A DNA stretch of 16,610 nucleotides from positions 1 through 16,610 of the forward strand of contig JBKBUF010000051.1 in the NCBI GenBank assembly GCA_046290815.1. The letters are read 5' to 3'. The number at the start of each line of letters is the position of its first letter. Within the stretch, counting starts at the first letter, position 1. Shown here piece after piece: positions 7,391 through 14,382 of this stretch. The notes below the pieces were generated by a model, which was not told the DNA's origin, ran no database searches, and saw only the letters and a program-made list of their open reading frames with translations. The position numbers and the translations under genes were made by a program. This stretch comes from JBKBUF01 sp046290815. GTDB lineage: Bacteria; Bacteroidota; Bacteroidia; Cytophagales; Cytophagaceae.

Positions 7391-8435
7391 TCCGGAAGAA
7401 ATATATTCATGGATTTCACCGGAGTGGTTTTCCCCCTCCATCCTGATGGGCTACACCTGGGATAATATATTATTTTTATACCTGATACCTGTCGTGCCAT
7501 TCCTATTGCTAATCAGATGGGCATTTTATTTCAGATACAGGCAGAAATTTGATATATCATTTTCAAAAGAAGCGATCAAAGGTGGAAAATTTACCGGCTT
7601 ATTGAGGTTTATCCCTTACATTTTCATGGTACTGTTTGTCTGGATGGTTCTTGTAGCCCTGGCAAGACCACAGAATACTGACATTACTGTTGAAAAGTGG
7701 TCTGAAGGAATTGATATTGTTTTGGTGATGGATATTTCAGAATCCATGGAATTGAAGGACCTCAAACCAAATAGACTGGAAGCCGCAAAAGATGTTGCTA
7801 TAAAATTCATTGACTCCAGACCATTTGACCGTATTGGATTGGTCGTATTCTCAGGCGGTGCATATTCACTTTCACCGCTTACCACAGATCATGATCTTGT
7901 GAAAAGTTTTATCAGAGGAGTGCATACAAACATGATCAATGAAGGTGGTACAGCCATAGGAACTGCTGTTGGGGTAGGAATAAACCGATTGAGAGAAAGC
8001 AGTTCTAAAACCAAAGTAATGATTTTAATTAGTGATGGTGAAAATACTACAGGGCAACTTGATCCGGTGATGGCTGCAAAATTAGCCGGCGCATTTCATA
8101 TTAAAATCTACTCCATAGGAATTGGCAAAGAAGGTAAGGTATTGTTGGAATATGATAAATCAGGCAATCCTGTTTATGTAGATTCGCACCTTGATGAATC
8201 TCTCATGACAAAAATATCTGAATCAAGTGAAGGGAAGTTTTTCAGAGCCAACAACAAAGGCACTCTTGATAAAATATTTCTACAAATAGATACACTCGAA
8301 AAGGGTAAAATCAGAGAAACCCGCTTTAAGGATAATAAGGATTATTACACAGTTTATCTTTTCTGGGGATTGATATTTTTCTTCCTGTGGTTATTTACCA
8401 AGTCCAGCTTCATCAGCAATGCATTGGAAGATTAG
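7380..8435 (+). CDS. batA: BatA-like von Willebrand factor A membrane protein
   Basis: A 351-residue VWA protein. A first membrane helix lies at about 30-49 (ILFLYLIPVVPFLLLIRWAF) and a second at about 76-95 (RFIPYIFMVLFVWMVLVALA). The VWA domain (about 110-290) has a complete MIDAS: DISES at 118-122, GGTA with Thr191, and ISDGEN at 217-222. A C-terminal helix (YLFWGLIFFFLWLF, near 327-340) follows. This is the order found in BatA, whose relatives bind divalent metal and protein partners in the periplasm; a role in envelope stress or aerotolerance is known only for a few relatives. The ATG at 7380 overlaps the preceding gene by 11 bp. No batB, TPR gene or batD follows, and the gene converges with the LysE gene with a 4-bp overlap of stops. 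Confidence 0.92.
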   Translation: MERSPEEIYSWISPEWFSPSILMGYTWDNILFLYLIPVVPFLLLIRWAFYFRYRQKFDISFSKEAIKGGKFTGLLRFIPYIFMVLFVWMVLVALARPQNTDITVEKWSEGIDIVLVMDISESMELKDLKPNRLEAAKDVAIKFIDSRPFDRIGLVVFSGGAYSLSPLTTDHDLVKSFIRGVHTNMINEGGTAIGTAVGVGINRLRESSSKTKVMILISDGENTTGQLDPVMAAKLAGAFHIKIYSIGIGKEGKVLLEYDKSGNPVYVDSHLDESLMTKISESSEGKFFRANNKGTLDKIFLQIDTLEKGKIRETRFKDNKDYYTVYLFWGLIFFFLWLFTKSSFISNALED

Positions 8436-9067
8436 GTAATTATACCTTTACCAGTAAATGCTACCAGGATAAAGTTGATTCCTATTATCAAAAGTATAAA
8501 TCCCAGGACTTTATTGAGCACAAGAATAAGTGAATTGGTAAAGTACTTTTTAATTTTATTAGCTACATAAGCCTTAAGGCTGTCAAATAAAAATACCGTT
8601 ATCAGCAGTGCAATGAAAAAAATCAGAATTTGGCTGAGGTCATGTTCAAATCTTACCGTGATGACACTGACCAGGGTAATCCAGTAAAAAAAAGCAGATG
8701 GGTTAAAGCCATTCAGAAAAAATCCTTTGAGTATGAAGTTACCCTTTTTGGTTTCTTTCTGAATCGGATTTAATGGTACCTTCTTGGATTCAGGTTTAAA
8801 GAAATAAAACAATCCGAATACTGCTAATGCACACCCACCTGCAGAACGAATTATAAAATCTGCTGTTGGTGAATCAGCAAATGCTGCAATACCGAAATAT
8901 GTAGCCAGCACGAAAAACATATCACTAAGAGCTACTCCCAAGGCAAAGAACAAGGCGTGCCTGAAACTCTTTTGAATACTTGTCTGTATTACTCCAAAGA
9001 ATACCGGTCCAGGCAAAAATGCCAGGATAAAAGCAAACCCAACCGCAGAAACTACTGGAGCAAGCAT
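8432..9067 (-). CDS. LysE/RhtB family amino-acid exporter
   Basis: A 211-residue integral membrane protein with about six hydrophobic helices, the usual size for LysE-type translocators. The N-terminus has the family pattern FILAFLPGPVFFGVIQTSI (about 12-30), with the PGP motif in the first helix, then FRHALFFALGVALSDMFFV. Later segments include FFLNGFNPSAFFYWITLVSV, where the conserved NP sits in helix four. The substrate is probably an amino acid or a small metabolite, but sequence alone does not give it. A start ATG at 9067 is clear. The gene stands alone, with its own promoter and an 18-bp inverted repeat upstream, and its stop overlaps that of the BatA gene on the other strand. Confidence 0.92.
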   Translation of the reverse strand: MLAPVVSAVGFAFILAFLPGPVFFGVIQTSIQKSFRHALFFALGVALSDMFFVLATYFGIAAFADSPTADFIIRSAGGCALAVFGLFYFFKPESKKVPLNPIQKETKKGNFILKGFFLNGFNPSAFFYWITLVSVITVRFEHDLSQILIFFIALLITVFLFDSLKAYVANKIKKYFTNSLILVLNKVLGFILLIIGINFILVAFTGKGIIT

Positions 9068-9103
9068 TTATTATTGTTCAGAATTCTAATAACTGATAAC
9101 CTG

Positions 9104-9134
9104 CAAATTTATCTTTTTTATCTACCCGGGAAAA
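9104..9134 (-). promoter_or_regulatory. Promoter of the LysE gene
   Basis: On the minus strand TTTT (9131-9134) is followed after 19 bp by TAAATTTG (9104-9111). This matches the Bacteroidetes -7 consensus TAnnTTTG and is one base off the -33 TTTG at the expected spacing. It implies a transcript start about 30 bp before the ATG. Confidence 0.55.
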
Positions 9135-9150
9135 TTTATCACGATAAATT
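9133..9150. promoter_or_regulatory. 18-bp inverted repeat, candidate operator
   Basis: AATTTATC (9133-9140) and GATAAATT (9143-9150) are perfect reverse complements separated by AC. The repeat overlaps the -33 element of the LysE promoter, so a dimeric regulator bound here would be placed to control the exporter. A further AAATTTATC half-site copy occurs at 9105-9113, over the -7 box. No regulator gene is adjacent, so which protein binds is unknown. Confidence 0.45.
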
Positions 9151-9276
9151 ACCGAAATGAATCAAAAGTAAATCCAATTGATCATCAAACGATTAAAAAT
9201 CGAAATTGATAACATTTCCTGTTTTAACCGGATTTTGTTAGGTTTAAACATATTTTACTCAAATTACTCAGTCAGA

Positions 9277-9954
9277 ATGAATGTAAAATCAGGTATTGCT
9301 GAAATTCAAGGCCATATAAGCAAATACAATTGCAGACTTGTAGCTGTCAGTAAAACCTACCCTATTGAGGCCATTATGGAGGCTTATGAGGCGGGCCAGA
9401 GAGACTTCGGAGAAAATAAGGTACAGGAAATGGTACCTAAGTTTGAAGCGCTTCCTAAAGACATCAGATGGCACATGATCGGACATTTGCAAAGCAATAA
9501 GGTTAAATACATTGCGCATTTCGTGCATTTAATCCATTCGGTTGATTCCTTTAAGCTACTTTCAGAAATAAATAAGGAAGCTGTAAAAAACAACAGAGTA
9601 ATTTCCTGTCTGTTACAAATGCACATCGCAGAAGAAGAAACTAAGTATGGCTTCGATGAAAGCGAGTTGTTTTCATTGTTAGATTCTCCTGAGTTTAATA
9701 AACTGAATAACATAAAAGTAGTTGGCTTGATGGGAATGGCGACATTTACCGATGACAAGGAAAAAATAAAAGCAGAGTTCAGCAGTATTAAGAGTACATT
9801 TGATGTGCTGAAGTCAAAATATCCTTCCGATTCAAAAATCTCCATGCTGGAATTGTCAATAGGTATGAGTAATGACTTTTTGATAGCATGCGAACAAGGA
9901 AGCACAATGGTCAGAATCGGAACATCTATATTTGGTAAAAGAGATTATAAATAA
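9277..9954 (+). CDS. YggS/PLPBP family PLP-binding homeostasis protein
   Basis: A 225-residue protein when started at the ATG at 9277, the usual family length. In-frame codons continue upstream to 9178, but that part has no family likeness. It folds as an alanine-racemase-type barrel. The PLP lysine is K26 in VAVSKTYP. Other family signatures are EAGQRDFGENKVQE (38-51), WHMIGHLQSNKVK (65-77), LLQMHIAEEETKYGF, VGLMGMATF, and LSIGMSNDF near the phosphate-binding C-terminal part. The protein has no known catalytic activity; relatives buffer pyridoxal phosphate and affect amino-acid pools. It is followed three bases later by the DUF423 gene, suggesting one transcript. Its divergent neighbour is an amino-acid-type exporter. 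Confidence 0.95.
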   Translation: MNVKSGIAEIQGHISKYNCRLVAVSKTYPIEAIMEAYEAGQRDFGENKVQEMVPKFEALPKDIRWHMIGHLQSNKVKYIAHFVHLIHSVDSFKLLSEINKEAVKNNRVISCLLQMHIAEEETKYGFDESELFSLLDSPEFNKLNNIKVVGLMGMATFTDDKEKIKAEFSSIKSTFDVLKSKYPSDSKISMLELSIGMSNDFLIACEQGSTMVRIGTSIFGKRDYK

Positions 9955-9957
9955 ACT

Positions 9958-10332
9958 ATGCAAAAATTCTTTCTCATCTCCGGAGCAGCATCAGGAGCAT
10001 TATCGGTATTGATAGGCGCTTTCGGCGCTCATGGTTTAAAAAAACATCTGACATCCATAGGTAAGCAGGATGTATTCGAAACTGCAGTGAAGTACCAGTT
10101 TTATCATGTCTTTGCTTTGATAATTACAGGGATTCTATTGTATAAATTTACAGACAAATTACTGGTATATGCAGGCTATTCCTTTCTTGCTGGCACAATC
10201 ATTTTTTCCGGTTCACTTTACATTCTATGTCTTACTAATGTGAGCAAATGGGGAGCAGTTACTCCGATAGGTGGTGTGTTGTTTGTAGTGGGTTGGGTGT
10301 TGATGCTGCTGGCGTGTTATAATAATGGGTAA
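9958..10332 (+). CDS. DUF423 family small membrane protein
   Basis: A 124-residue protein with four hydrophobic segments at about 5-24, 49-64, 68-90 and 98-120. The N-terminal GALSVLIGAFGAHGLKK (13-29), followed by a short amphipathic stretch and ETAVKYQFYHVFAL, is the hallmark of the DUF423 (YgdD-like) family. Length matches the family. Its function is not established; it lies in the cytoplasmic membrane. It starts three bases after the YggS stop, which implies cotranscription. Heptamer array C begins right after the stop. Confidence 0.93.
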   Translation: MQKFFLISGAASGALSVLIGAFGAHGLKKHLTSIGKQDVFETAVKYQFYHVFALIITGILLYKFTDKLLVYAGYSFLAGTIIFSGSLYILCLTNVSKWGAVTPIGGVLFVVGWVLMLLACYNNG

Positions 10333-10362
10333 GGTGTAGGGTGTTAAGGTGTTAAAGTGTGG
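10333..10362. repeat. Short tandem array C (7/8-bp units)
   Basis: GGTGTAG, GGTGTTAA, GGTGTTAA and AGTGTGG follow the stop codon of the DUF423 gene directly. Two units are identical and the others differ by a few bases. Unlike arrays A, B and D, two units are 8 bp long. It lies at the convergent junction with the DUF1573 gene. Confidence 0.65.
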
Positions 10363-10372
10363 CTGGAATTGA

Positions 10373-10401
10373 AGTTGTAAAAGTCCACTTAAAGCACAAC
10401 T
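10373..10401. terminator. Possible bidirectional terminator hairpin
   Basis: AGTTGT (10373-10378) pairs with ACAACT (10396-10401), and inside it AAGT (10381-10384) pairs with ACTT (10387-10390). The stem is interrupted and weak, and is followed by TATTTATAT rather than a pure T run. It stands between two converging genes. The rest of the spacer to 10455 has a near-repeated ATTCTGAAAATTC/TTTCTGAAATTC and nothing else I can name. Confidence 0.35.
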
Positions 10402-10455
10402 ATTTATATCATCATTCTGAAAATTCCTTATTTCTGAAATTCTGTTTCGGAAAAC

Positions 10456-10863
10456 CTACTTCTTCTTCGGCAATATATTCGTTATAATAGTTATCCTCGC
10501 AGGACTGTTAGTGGAATTGGAGATTACGGTAATAGGTTTAGTCATTCTTCCTTCTTTGCCTTCCGAATTGAACTTAACCACTATCTCACTCTCTTTGCCA
10601 GGCAAAATAGGATCTTTCGAGAATTTGGGAACAGTGCATCCGCAGGTAGTAAGGACTTCTTTCAGCAATAATGGTGCATTGCCGGTATTTTTAAATTTGA
10701 AAACATGCGATACTGTATCACCCTGGTAGATATCCCCGAAATCAAAGGAGTTCTCTGAAAATTTGATATATGGCCCTTGTGGTGCCTCGGTGCCCGTCTG
10801 GGCAAAAACCGGAGAAAAGGTAATAAACAGAGTACAAACCAGGTATAACGCAATGTTTTTCAT
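10456..10863 (-). CDS. DUF1573 domain secreted protein
   Basis: A 135-residue exported protein. The signal peptide is MKNIALYLVCTLFITFSPVFAQ, with cleavage after VFA likely. The mature part is a single Ig-like beta-sandwich with FDFGDIYQGDTVSHVFKFKN (40-59) and TTCGCTVP (72-79), both diagnostic for DUF1573, then LPGKESEIVVKFNSEGKEG. It should be periplasmic or at the surface. The family is abundant in Bacteroidetes but its molecular role is unknown. It ends in a basic LPKKK. The helicase gene lies 44 bp upstream on the same strand. The two could be cotranscribed, but no functional link is evident, and the short spacer holds a 6-bp inverted repeat (ATTGAT/ATCAAT, 10878-10897). Confidence 0.92.
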   Translation of the reverse strand: MKNIALYLVCTLFITFSPVFAQTGTEAPQGPYIKFSENSFDFGDIYQGDTVSHVFKFKNTGNAPLLLKEVLTTCGCTVPKFSKDPILPGKESEIVVKFNSEGKEGRMTKPITVISNSTNSPARITIITNILPKKK

Positions 10864-10907
10864 TTGAGAATACTTTAATTGATTCTAATATATCAATAAT
10901 CCTGCCA

Positions 10908-12323
10908 TTAAAAAAAGCGGCTGTTGAAATTAACCAGAAAAAGCTCCTGGGAAGCTCTCGTTACTGCAGTGTAAAGCCAACGTGTAAACTCCTCATTTAT
11001 TGCTTCATCCGTAAGATACCCCTGCTCTACAAACACTGCTTTCCACTGTCCGCCCTGTGATTTGTGACAGGTTAGGGCGTAGGCAAATTTTACTTGCAGT
11101 GCACTCATGTATTTGTCTTTTTTTACTGCTTCCAGACGGTTTTTCTTCAATGGTATATCCAGATAATCCTGCATCACTGCCTCATACAGTTTACGGTATT
11201 CTTCCTGCGATAAATTCGGCTGATGACTGTGAAGTGTATCTAAAAATATCAGGGTTTGAAACGGAGGTTGCTGTGGAAAGTCCAGCAGTGCAAGTTCAAT
11301 GTTGGCAAATCGAAAACCATGCATCTCTTCATACTTGATTATTCTTCTTACTTCCGCAAAATCGCCATTGGCAATAAACCCCGGCTCTGACTCTTCAGGT
11401 AATACAGTGTAATTATTTCGCACCACCATCAGTATATCCCCTGCACTCAATTCATCTTCGGAAAAGTTTATTGTTCTCCTTATGTACTCATTGTACATTG
11501 TGGCAGCTTTATTGGATCTGCATATTACAATCGTTTCTTCCTTTCCATATTTATCATATGCGTATCTTAAACCATCCTCAAGCTTCTCTCCTGTCATCCT
11601 ATAGATATCCTTATATCCTTTAGTGAAAAATTTAATGTCAGCAGCATCTTTGCCTATTTTATTTCTCAGCAGCGTTGCATTAAAAAGTATTCCGGATTCT
11701 TTCTCCTGACGTACCACTTCTTTCAATTCATATTGCAGGAGATCAATGGCAAAATTTGATTTCAGATAGTCCGCATCCAGTGCAGGGCTTATCACTTTTT
11801 TCACCGGAGGTAACTGCGCTCCGTCCCCTATCAATATAAGCTTATTGGATTTTTTCTCAAACACATACTCCACCAAGTCCCTCAGCAAACCTTTCTGACC
11901 AAATTCCGCATCATCTGATATCATAGAGACTTCATCTATAATGAAGACAGTTTTTGCCATCAGGTTTTTCCTTCTCCTGAACTTAAGTACATCATCCTGA
12001 TCACCACTTTCTCTGATGTAAATATGCTTATGGATCGTACTCGCATTTTTTGAAGAGTATGACGACATCACCTTGGCTGCACGGCCTGTAGGAGCCAGCA
12101 AAATGGTATTGTAGCCGAACTCAGGTAATATTTTCACCAGACAGGAGATTATAGTTGTTTTACCGGTTCCCGCATAACCCTTAAGCAACATGGTAGGATT
12201 ATCCATCTGCCTCGAAAAAAGCAGTGTATCTATAAGCTTAAATACCTCCTGTTGTCCGTAAGTAGGCTGGAAAGGAAACAGAGAAGTTATCAGTCCGGAA
12301 GGTTGCACATGCAAATTTACCAA
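10908..12323 (-). CDS. RecD-like superfamily 1B DNA helicase
   Basis: A 471-residue ATP-dependent helicase core without the RecD2 N-terminal extension. Motifs appear in order: Walker A GYAGTGKTT (49-57), motif Ia APTGRAAKVM (77-86), Walker B VFIIDEVSM (126-134), motif III GDGAQLPPV (166-174), the UvrD_C_2-type CHKSQG (419-424) and motif VI WLYTAVTRAS (449-458). It should move 5'-3' along single-stranded DNA like other RecD/Pif1-related enzymes. The biological role (repair or replication restart) is not shown by context. The start is uncertain. TTG at 12323 opens the frame after an upstream stop, but a promoter-like TAAATTTG covers codons 2-4, and GTG at 12308 or TTG at 12314 are alternatives. 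All these leave the catalytic core intact. Confidence 0.92.
   Translation of the reverse strand: MVNLHVQPSGLITSLFPFQPTYGQQEVFKLIDTLLFSRQMDNPTMLLKGYAGTGKTTIISCLVKILPEFGYNTILLAPTGRAAKVMSSYSSKNASTIHKHIYIRESGDQDDVLKFRRRKNLMAKTVFIIDEVSMISDDAEFGQKGLLRDLVEYVFEKKSNKLILIGDGAQLPPVKKVISPALDADYLKSNFAIDLLQYELKEVVRQEKESGILFNATLLRNKIGKDAADIKFFTKGYKDIYRMTGEKLEDGLRYAYDKYGKEETIVICRSNKAATMYNEYIRRTINFSEDELSAGDILMVVRNNYTVLPEESEPGFIANGDFAEVRRIIKYEEMHGFRFANIELALLDFPQQPPFQTLIFLDTLHSHQPNLSQEEYRKLYEAVMQDYLDIPLKKNRLEAVKKDKYMSALQVKFAYALTCHKSQGGQWKAVFVEQGYLTDEAINEEFTRWLYTAVTRASQELFLVNFNSRFF
12312..12319 (-). promoter_or_regulatory. Promoter-like -7 box over the helicase start
   Basis: Minus-strand TAAATTTG matches TAnnTTTG, with TTCG 20 bp upstream (12340-12343) as an imperfect -33 element. 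It lies inside the first codons of the longest helicase reading frame. If used, transcription would begin near a GTG at 12308 and the message would be almost leaderless. Confidence 0.3.
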
Positions 12324-12358
12324 GTTTGATTATATTTATCGAATATTAGAGATCAGAT

Positions 12359-12862
12359 ATGAATGAAATAAACCGGGAGATCATGCAAGTGTATGGAAAC
12401 AAGCTCAGGGTAAGAGCTTCCGGGGTTCTGATTGAAGAAAATAAAATATTACTGATAAAACATCTGTCCCTTGGAGAAAGAGGATATTTCTGGGCTCCTC
12501 CGGGGGGAGGAATTGAATTCGGGGAAACGGCAGAGGAATGCCTGAAAAGAGAGTTTTGGGAAGAAACCGGATTGAGGATTGAAATACAAAAGTTTTTGTT
12601 TGTTTATGAATTTGTAGAACCTCCCCTTCATGCTGTTGAGTTATTCTTCCTGGTCAACAAAACCGGAGGAGCACTTATTAAAGGAAATGACCCTGAAATG
12701 AGTCAGGATAAACAGATAATTACTGAAGTAGGGTTTAAGTCATTGGAAGACTTGGAAAAGTTGGATCCGTCGGCTTATCACTCAATTTTGAAGGACCTGC
12801 AGCAAATTGATGAGATAAAAACTAAAACAGGGTATATCCTTTCAAGCAATAGGAAAATATGA
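12359..12862 (+). CDS. Nudix hydrolase
   Basis: A 167-residue Nudix-fold hydrolase. The complete Nudix box GX5EX7REUXEEXGU occurs at residues 50-72 (G50, E56, R64, E65, E68, E69, G71, L72), binding the catalytic divalent metals. The preceding FWAPPGGGIEFGE and the leading VRASGVLIEENKILLIKH form the conserved beta strands. The substrate is a nucleoside diphosphate linked to some group, not identifiable here. The ATG at 12359 is used. An ATG at 12383 preceded by GGGAG is an alternative and would remove eight residues. It is divergent from the helicase with a 35-bp spacer. Confidence 0.93.
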   Translation: MNEINREIMQVYGNKLRVRASGVLIEENKILLIKHLSLGERGYFWAPPGGGIEFGETAEECLKREFWEETGLRIEIQKFLFVYEFVEPPLHAVELFFLVNKTGGALIKGNDPEMSQDKQIITEVGFKSLEDLEKLDPSAYHSILKDLQQIDEIKTKTGYILSSNRKI

Positions 12863-12874
12863 ATAAATTGATTA

Positions 12875-12907
12875 TTCGGACTGTTTATTAGTTATCCACA
12901 ATCCGAA
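12875..12907 (+). terminator. Hairpin downstream of the Nudix gene
   Basis: TTCGGACTGT (12875-12884) pairs with ACAATCCGAA (12898-12907) at 9 of 10 positions around a 13-nt loop, starting 12 bp after the Nudix stop. It is followed by AAAATTTTATG, a poor T tract, so termination is possible but not certain. Confidence 0.35.
12892..12900 (+). promoter_or_regulatory. Single perfect DnaA-box-like nonamer
   Basis: TTATCCACA is identical to the strong E. coli DnaA box. A one-mismatch copy on the other strand (TGTTGATAA, 12988-12996) lies about 100 bp downstream. The spacer is AT-rich, but there is no cluster of boxes. It overlaps the right arm of the hairpin at 12875-12907, so it may be chance or a DnaA binding or regulatory site. 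Confidence 0.3.
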
Positions 12908-12909
12908 AA

Positions 12910-12930
12910 TTTTATGTAGAAAACATAAAA
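12910..12930. repeat. 8-bp perfect inverted repeat
   Basis: TTTTATGT (12910-12917) and ACATAAAA (12923-12930) flank a 5-nt loop in the 180-bp spacer before the DUF3822 gene. The same spacer contains the palindrome AACATGTT (12984-12991). It may be an operator or a minor hairpin; no regulator is adjacent. Confidence 0.35.
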
Positions 12931-12997
12931 AAAATGTAAAATCAAGAGAAATTTTAATAATTTATTGATTAGTTTTATGACATAACATGTTGATAAC

Positions 12998-13028
12998 TTG
13001 TTAATATTACCCAAAAACAGTACTTAAA
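12998..13028 (+). promoter_or_regulatory. Possible promoter of DUF3822-coaD
   Basis: TTG at 12998-13000 is followed after 20 bp by TACTTAAA (13021-13028). The spacing and TAnnT part suit a Bacteroidetes promoter, but the TTTG end of the -7 box is poor. It would place the transcript start just before the ATG at 13043. Confidence 0.25.
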
Positions 13029-13042
13029 AATTGTACTTAACC

Positions 13043-13924
13043 ATGGCAGAACCAAAGATTTCATATAAACTCAATAAAAAAATCTACGATGAGGCATTCA
13101 ATGTGGATTTTCTGGCGGAGTACAATCTGTCCCTGCAGGTAAACAATGAGCTTTTCAGAATCTGCATAACAGATGCTGCCAAAAACAGGTGCCTTTATCT
13201 GGAAGACTACCAACTGCAGTCTGTTAACAGTGTGGAAGATTTGTTAGAACAGTTGGGATTAATATATGAAGATCACATTGTACTTACTGCAGGTTTCTGG
13301 GGTTCAGTTAGAGTCGCGATTAAAAATAATTCCTTCTCGCTGATACCTGTTCCATTATTTGAGAAGCAATATCTTAAAGAATATCTCAGTATAAATGCGG
13401 CTGCAGAAAAAACCGAAGATGTTTATTACTACAAGCAGAACAGCTTAAATGCCATTAATATTTTTGCTGCCGACAAGAGAATAATTGATTTCTTCAATTC
13501 TAAATACCCTAAAAAGAATATCCTGTATGTACATCACACCAGTCCGCTTATTGAAGGTATCCTGGTGGAAGAAAACAAACATGGACGTAGCATGTATCTG
13601 CATGCAGGAAATAATATGGTGACCATATTGGTAAAGAAGGAAAAGAATCTGGAGTTCTGTAATTCATTTCACTATTCCAACGCAGATGATTTTGTATACT
13701 TCACTATGTTTGTAATGGATGAACTGGAACTGAATCCTGAAAATACACCTGTAACTATCTGGGGGGAAATTACACCCGATTCCATAGAGTACAAAAAGCT
13801 TTACAAATACATTAGAAATATAGGATTTGGTGATAAACCTTCCTCATTGAAGTTCGGATACTACTTTGACGAAGTATTTGATCATAATTTTTTTGATCTT
13901 TACACCATGCATCTTTGCGAATAA
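13043..13924 (+). CDS. DUF3822 family protein
   Basis: A 293-residue protein starting at ATG 13043; a TTG at 13031 would add four residues. It matches the DUF3822 family of Bacteroidetes: LSLQVNNELFRICITD followed by RCLYLEDYQL in the N-terminal part, and VTIWGEI, LKFGYYFDEVFDHNFFDLYTMHLC near the end. The fold is reported to resemble actin-like ATPases, but I see no clear nucleotide-binding motif and the function is unknown. No signal peptide or membrane segment is present, so it is cytoplasmic. Its stop is two bases before the ATG of coaD, so the two are almost surely cotranscribed. In many Bacteroidetes an rsmD methyltransferase gene lies between them (from memory); it is absent here. Confidence 0.9.
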   Translation: MAEPKISYKLNKKIYDEAFNVDFLAEYNLSLQVNNELFRICITDAAKNRCLYLEDYQLQSVNSVEDLLEQLGLIYEDHIVLTAGFWGSVRVAIKNNSFSLIPVPLFEKQYLKEYLSINAAAEKTEDVYYYKQNSLNAINIFAADKRIIDFFNSKYPKKNILYVHHTSPLIEGILVEENKHGRSMYLHAGNNMVTILVKKEKNLEFCNSFHYSNADDFVYFTMFVMDELELNPENTPVTIWGEITPDSIEYKKLYKYIRNIGFGDKPSSLKFGYYFDEVFDHNFFDLYTMHLCE

Positions 13925-13926
13925 AC

Positions 13927-14382
13927 ATGGAAAAAATCGCCCTGTTTCCCGGCTCATTCGATCCTTTCACCAAAGGTCATGAAGATATTGTACTAAGAAG
14001 CCTTTCATTATTTGATCAGGTAATCATAGGTATAGGAGTAAATGCTAACAAAACGAGATATTTTCCTCTGGATTTTATGCAAACCAAAATAATGGAAGTG
14101 TTTGCTAAACATCCGCAGGTATTAGTAATGGCTTACGAAGGTCTTACTACTGAATTTGCAAAAAAATCCGGCGCAAAATATCTTATCAGAGGATTAAGAA
14201 ATACTACCGATTTTGAATATGAAAACGGTATTGCTATGGCCAACAAATTTTTGTGGAAAGAACTGGAAACTGTTTTTCTGATCACATCACCGCAGTTAGC
14301 CGCAATCAGTTCCTCAATTATAAGAGACATTCACAAATTTGGGGGGAATCCTGAGGAGTTTCTACCTTACAGTTTAAAATAA
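13927..14382 (+). CDS. coaD: Phosphopantetheine adenylyltransferase
   Basis: A 151-residue enzyme that transfers AMP from ATP to 4'-phosphopantetheine, giving dephospho-CoA, the penultimate step of coenzyme A synthesis in the cytoplasm. The nucleotidyltransferase motif is complete: FPGSFDPFTKGH (7-18, TxGH) and ISSSIIRDI (127-135). RGLRN (88-92) and DFEYE are the substrate-site motifs of CoaD. Length is slightly under the usual 155-160. The ATG at 13927 is chosen because MEKIALFPGSFDP is the standard start; TTG at 13915 would overlap the upstream gene. It ends at a bidirectional terminator. Confidence 0.97.
   Translation: MEKIALFPGSFDPFTKGHEDIVLRSLSLFDQVIIGIGVNANKTRYFPLDFMQTKIMEVFAKHPQVLVMAYEGLTTEFAKKSGAKYLIRGLRNTTDFEYENGIAMANKFLWKELETVFLITSPQLAAISSSIIRDIHKFGGNPEEFLPYSLK

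Noticed and set aside
9178..9276. 33-residue N-terminal extension of the YggS protein
   Set aside because: The ATG at 9277 gives the normal family length and start; the extension has no likeness to the family.
9384..9905. 173-codon open frame opposite the YggS gene
   Set aside because: It is long, but the other strand encodes an unmistakable YggS protein; this frame is Ser/Leu-rich with no recognisable motif and is a shadow.
11057..11338. 93-codon plus-strand frame inside the helicase gene
   Set aside because: It is opposite conserved helicase sequence and has no supporting motif.
12863..13042. Replication origin
   Set aside because: Only one perfect DnaA box and one near match; no dnaA, dnaN or box cluster, so the evidence is too thin to call oriC.
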